Part shown: piece by piece, positions 60,831 to 64,000 of the stretch | How the letters are laid out: each line of letters opens with the position of its first letter | How positions within the stretch are numbered: the stretch's first letter is position 1 | Source of the DNA: Rhodospirillaceae bacterium UBA6219 | GTDB lineage: Bacteria > Pseudomonadota > Alphaproteobacteria > Rhodospirillales > Magnetospirillaceae | Reading direction: 5' to 3' | DNA: 64,000 nucleotides | Assembly: GCA_002435715.1 (NCBI GenBank) | Contig: DISD01000072.1 | Coordinates: 12,798-76,797, forward strand | Notes under the pieces: generated by a model | What the model was told of the DNA's origin: nothing | The model's input: only the letters and a program-made list of their open reading frames with translations | The model's database searches: none | Program-made: the position numbers and the translations under genes

Positions 60831-61310
60831 ATGATGCCGCTTGTTCTTGCCGTCGGATTGCCCATCGCCGCCTGGTTGTTGTACCAGTGGCTGAAGAAGG
60901 CCTACCCCCAACATGCCGCCAAGATTCTGGCGGGCCTGGGGGCTGGGCTGCTGTTCGCCTTCGGTATCTTCCTGGTGATGACCGGCAAGCTGGCGGGACT
61001 TGCGGCGGTGGCCGGCGGGGCGTGGCTGTGGGTGCAGCGGGCGATGAAAGCCCATTCGGTGTGGAAGACCGTGCGGGGCATGGCCGGAACGAAAACCGCC
61101 GAACCGCCGCCGGCTTCGCCGTCGCCCCCCGCCCCTGGAACCATGAGCCTGGACGAGGCCCGCGAGATCCTGGGCGTCGGGCCCGACGCCGACATGGCCA
61201 CCATCAAGGCCGCCCATCGCCGGCTGATGGAAGCCAACCATCCCGACCGTGGCGGCTCGAACTGGATCGCCGCCCGGCTGAATCAAGCGCGTGACCGGCT
61301 TTTGTCTTGA
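60831..61310 (+). CDS. Membrane J-domain protein, Tim14/Pam18-like
   Basis: 159 aa. Two hydrophobic N-terminal helices (residues 3-17 and 30-70) and a C-terminal J domain (about 105-159): SLDEAREILGVGPDADMATI, then AAHRRLMEANHPDRGGSNWIAARLNQARDRLL, with the essential HPD. The sequence closely follows the mitochondrial import motor subunit Tim14/Pam18. Alphaproteobacterial relatives are membrane cochaperones for DnaK. Either ATG (60831 or 60834) could be used. Confidence 0.85.
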   Translation: MMPLVLAVGLPIAAWLLYQWLKKAYPQHAAKILAGLGAGLLFAFGIFLVMTGKLAGLAAVAGGAWLWVQRAMKAHSVWKTVRGMAGTKTAEPPPASPSPPAPGTMSLDEAREILGVGPDADMATIKAAHRRLMEANHPDRGGSNWIAARLNQARDRLLS

Positions 61311-61399
61311 TGCTTTCGTTGCGTCCGGCGCAGGGGCGTGGCAAAACATCGCCCATCCGCATACTTTCTGTGGATTAACGATCTCCAAGGAGCGTCTTC

Positions 61400-62272
61400 A
61401 TGGCACGTCGTGTTCGCAAGGCTGTGTTTCCCGTTGGCGGCATGGGCACCCGTTTCCTGCCCGCCACCAAGGCTATGCCCAAGGAAATGCTGCCGGTGGT
61501 GGACAAGCCGCTGATCCAATACGCCGTGGAAGAAGCCGCCGCCGCCGGTTGCGAGCATTTCATCTTCGTCACCGGCCGCGGCAAGAACGCGCTGGAAGAC
61601 CATTTCGACCACAATCCCGAACTGGAACGCACGCTGAAAGAGCGCGGCAAGTTCGATCTGGTGGAAGCGGTCACCAGCTGGATGCCGAAATCCGGCCAGA
61701 TGAGCTATACCCGCCAGACCGAGCCGCTGGGCCTGGGCCATGCCGTGTGGTGTGCCCGCGACCTGGTCGAGGACGAGCCTTTCGCCGTGCTGCTGCCCGA
61801 CGATCTGATCCTGGCCAAGACGCCGTGTCTGAAGCAGATGGTCGCCGCCCACACCGAATTGGGCGGCCACGTGGTCGCCGTCACCGACGTGCCGCGCGAA
61901 CACACCAAGCGTTACGGCATCTTGGACGTGGAACACGACAACGGCCGCGTCGCCAAGGCCACGGGTCTGGTGGAAAAGCCCGATCCGGACGTGGCGCCCT
62001 CGACGCTGTCGATCATCGGTCGCTACATCCTGCATCCGGCGGTGTTCGACGTGCTGGACAAAAAGGAAAAGGGTGCCGGCGGCGAAATCCAGCTGACCGA
62101 CGCCATCAGCCAGACCATCGGCATGGTGCCGTTCCACGGCCTGCGCTTCGACGGCCAGCGTTTCGATTGCGGCGACAAGGTGGGCTGGCTGGAAGCCAAC
62201 ATCGCCTTCGCGCTGGATCGCGAAGATATCGGTGACGCCGTGCGCGAAGCCTTCGCCAAGTTCAAGTTCTAA
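61400..62272 (+). CDS. galU: UTP--glucose-1-phosphate uridylyltransferase
   Basis: 290 aa. Nucleotidyltransferase motifs VFPVGGMGTRFLPATKAMPK and VDKPLIQYAVEEA, then PLGLGHAVWCARDLV, VLLPDDLI and GLVEKPDP. Makes UDP-glucose for envelope polysaccharides. AAGGAG lies 8 nt before the ATG. ugd follows after 19 nt and uses its product. Confidence 0.96.
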   Translation: MARRVRKAVFPVGGMGTRFLPATKAMPKEMLPVVDKPLIQYAVEEAAAAGCEHFIFVTGRGKNALEDHFDHNPELERTLKERGKFDLVEAVTSWMPKSGQMSYTRQTEPLGLGHAVWCARDLVEDEPFAVLLPDDLILAKTPCLKQMVAAHTELGGHVVAVTDVPREHTKRYGILDVEHDNGRVAKATGLVEKPDPDVAPSTLSIIGRYILHPAVFDVLDKKEKGAGGEIQLTDAISQTIGMVPFHGLRFDGQRFDCGDKVGWLEANIAFALDREDIGDAVREAFAKFKF

Positions 62273-62291
62273 CCATCAAGGATCGCACCTC

Positions 62292-63596
62292 ATGCGTATC
62301 GCCATGATCGGCACCGGCTATGTGGGTCTGGTGTCGGGAACCTGCTTCTCGGAATTCGGCATCGACGTGGTCTGCGTCGACAAGGACGCCGGCAAGATCG
62401 AAAAGCTGCACCAGAACATCATGCCCATCTACGAACCGGGCCTGGATGAATTGGTGGCCGACAACGTCAAGGCGGGGCGCCTGTCCTTCACCACCGATCT
62501 GAAGGCGGCGGTCAAGGATGCCGATGCGGTGTTCATCGCCGTCGGCACGCCGTCGCGGCGTGGCGACGGTCATGCCGATTTGTCCTATGTCTATGCCGCG
62601 GCCGAGGAAATCGCCGACGCCATGACCGGCTATACCGTGGTGGTCACCAAGTCCACCGTGCCGGTGGGCACCGGCGACGAAGTGGAAGCCATCATCAAGA
62701 AGCGTCGCCCCGACGCCCAGTTCGACGTGGTGTCCAATCCGGAATTCCTGCGCGAAGGTTCGGCCATCAACGATTTCATGCGCCCCGACCGCGTGGTCAT
62801 CGGCACCGAATCCGACAAGGCCCGCGCGGTGATGAAGCAGCTTTACCGCGTGCTGTACCTGATCGAGACGCCCATCGTCTTCACCTCGCGCCGCACGTCC
62901 GAGCTGATCAAGTATGCCGGCAACACCTTCCTGGCCACCAAGATCACCTTCATCAACGAAATCGCCGATCTGTGCGAGAAGGTGGGCGCCAACGTCCACG
63001 ACGTGGCCAAGGGCATCGGCCTGGACGGCCGTATCGGCAAGAAGTTCCTGCATCCCGGTCCCGGTTACGGCGGCTCGTGTTTCCCCAAGGACACCCTGGC
63101 CCTGGTCAAGACGGCGCGGGACTACGACGCCCCCTTGCGCATCGTCGAAACCGTGGTCGACGTCAACGACAAGCGCAAGAAGGCCATGGCGGATCGCGTC
63201 GTCGCCGCTTGCGGTGGTTCGGTTGCCGGCAAGACCGTCGCCGTGCTGGGCCTGACCTTCAAGCCCAACACCGACGACATGCGTGACAGCCCGTCCCTGG
63301 ACATCGTCCCGGCCCTGGTGTCCGCTGGCGCCACCGTCAAGGCCTTCGACCCGGAAGGTATGGATGAAGCCAAGAAGCTGTTGTCGGGTATCACCTATTG
63401 CGACGATTCCTACTCGACCCTGCAAGGGGCCGATGTTCTGGTCATCGTCACCGAATGGAACGAGTTCCGGGCGCTGAACCTGACCAAGGTGAAGGCGGCT
63501 TTGAAGTCCCCGGTGGTGGTCGATCTGCGCAACGTCTATGACCCGGTGGAAATGCGCGATGCCGGTTTCACCTATACCAGCATCGGGCGTAACTAA
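62292..63596 (+). CDS. ugd: UDP-glucose 6-dehydrogenase
   Basis: 434 aa. NAD-binding MIGTGYVGLVSGTCFSEFG, conserved VGTPSRRGDGHADLSYV, STVPVGTG, the catalytic cysteine in GPGYGGSCFPKDT and the C-terminal Rossmann domain (GLTFKPNTDDMRDSPSL). Oxidises UDP-glucose to UDP-glucuronate. Operon with galU; strong terminator downstream. Confidence 0.97.
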   Translation: MRIAMIGTGYVGLVSGTCFSEFGIDVVCVDKDAGKIEKLHQNIMPIYEPGLDELVADNVKAGRLSFTTDLKAAVKDADAVFIAVGTPSRRGDGHADLSYVYAAAEEIADAMTGYTVVVTKSTVPVGTGDEVEAIIKKRRPDAQFDVVSNPEFLREGSAINDFMRPDRVVIGTESDKARAVMKQLYRVLYLIETPIVFTSRRTSELIKYAGNTFLATKITFINEIADLCEKVGANVHDVAKGIGLDGRIGKKFLHPGPGYGGSCFPKDTLALVKTARDYDAPLRIVETVVDVNDKRKKAMADRVVAACGGSVAGKTVAVLGLTFKPNTDDMRDSPSLDIVPALVSAGATVKAFDPEGMDEAKKLLSGITYCDDSYSTLQGADVLVIVTEWNEFRALNLTKVKAALKSPVVVDLRNVYDPVEMRDAGFTYTSIGRN

Positions 63597-63643
63597 AGCT
63601 GGACAGCTTTCGTTGCTGACTGGGCCGAAGGGCCGGACAAAAA

Positions 63644-63678
63644 GGGGGCGTTCCCAATGGGAACGCCCCCTCGTTTTT
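63644..63678. terminator. Bidirectional terminator between ugd and chemoreceptor
   Basis: 12-bp perfect stem GGGGGCGTTCCC / GGGAACGCCCCC with a 3-nt loop, followed by TCGTTTTT on plus and flanked by AAAAA, so it can serve both convergent genes. Confidence 0.9.
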
Positions 63679-63684
63679 GCTGCG

Positions 63685-64000
63685 TCAGGCGGCGCGGATT
63701 TCCGCCAGGAAGCCCTTGACCTCGTTGGCCAACTGGCTTGACACGTTCTGCAGCACGCGGGCCGCTTCGGTGACCTGGTCGGACATCAGCTTGGTTTCCT
63801 CGGCGGCGCCGGCCACCACCGAAACGTTTTCCGCGGCGGCGTGGGTGCCTTCGGCGGCTTGGCTGACGCTGCGGGCGATTTCCTGGGTCGCCGCGCCCTG
63901 TTCCTCGACCGCCGCCGAGATCGCCGCCGACAATTCGTTGATGTTTTCGATGGTGCCGGCAATGGCGCGGATCGCGTCGACGGCGATGCGGGTCTCGTTC
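63685..64000 (-). CDS. Methyl-accepting chemotaxis protein, C-terminal end (partial)
   Basis: The last ~105 residues of a chemoreceptor; the 5' part lies beyond the window. The frame is open to the window edge (ETRIAVDAIRAIAGTIENI, AISAAVEEQGAATQEIARS) and shows the signalling-domain heptads after the hairpin tip. It ends in FLAEIRAA with no pentapeptide tether for CheR/CheB. A separate protein from the receptor at 45692. Confidence 0.9.
   Translation of the reverse strand, partial: NETRIAVDAIRAIAGTIENINELSAAISAAVEEQGAATQEIARSVSQAAEGTHAAAENVSVVAGAAEETKLMSDQVTEAARVLQNVSSQLANEVKGFLAEIRAA

Overview
The window reads as a high-GC alphaproteobacterial chromosome, most likely Rhodospirillales and close to Magnetospirillum. 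The basis is gene content and order: uvrC-pgsA-mobB-moeA-moaD-moaE, aroA-cmk-rpsA, a phasin, an oxidative-type dsr cluster, and a fliL-fliM-motE-cheY-cheZ block facing flgFGAH. No magnetosome gene is visible, so magnetotaxis cannot be claimed. No rRNA gene or CRISPR array was seen.

Layout. 1-3750: end of uvrC, pgsA and molybdopterin-cofactor genes. 3764-6638: a small secreted protein, an ECF sigma factor with its anti-sigma factor, and an exported metallo-beta-lactamase-fold protein, preceded by an ECF-type promoter. 6701-9033: a patatin-like lipase convergent with a coiled-coil protein. 9146-18683: a 9.5-kb integrative element in a tRNA-Ala(GGC) gene. 18829-25182: housekeeping genes (FYDLN protein, aroA, cmk, rpsA, aspartate aminotransferase) and a putative PD-(D/E)XK protein. 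25452-32271: phasin, an ABC-2 exporter, a Na/Pi cotransporter-like protein, an unknown protein and a two-receiver diguanylate cyclase. 32362-42879: dsrABEFHCMKLJOP on the minus strand, a complete reverse dissimilatory sulfite reductase system for oxidising stored sulfur. 43192-44456: a Cys-containing mini-ORF, a TauD-like dioxygenase and a small protein. 44469-49432: a periplasmic S41 protease, a CZB-type chemoreceptor, speE and speD. 49510-60730: motility and chemotaxis. 60831-64000: a Tim14-like J-protein, galU, ugd and the end of another chemoreceptor.

The most interesting region is the integrative element. It carries a P4-type integrase, an AlpA-like protein, a RepA-like ATPase, a Sel1-repeat protein and an XRE repressor with a perfect 18-bp palindrome in the divergent promoter. 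Its cargo is a compact minus-strand operon at 13780-16987 that looks like an ABC-three-component (ABC-3C) conflict system: a Rad50-like ATPase with a four-cysteine zinc-binding insert, a middle component and a C-terminal-domain-type protein. It is preceded by a 56-aa single-pass membrane protein, which shares a Gly-Asn/Gly-Asp motif with the protein encoded directly after it. This looks like an antiphage or genome-conflict system whose effector may be the tiny membrane protein.

The element has also replaced the 3' end and the terminator of the host tRNA gene. The original terminator is stranded at the far end, which makes the insertion history easy to read.
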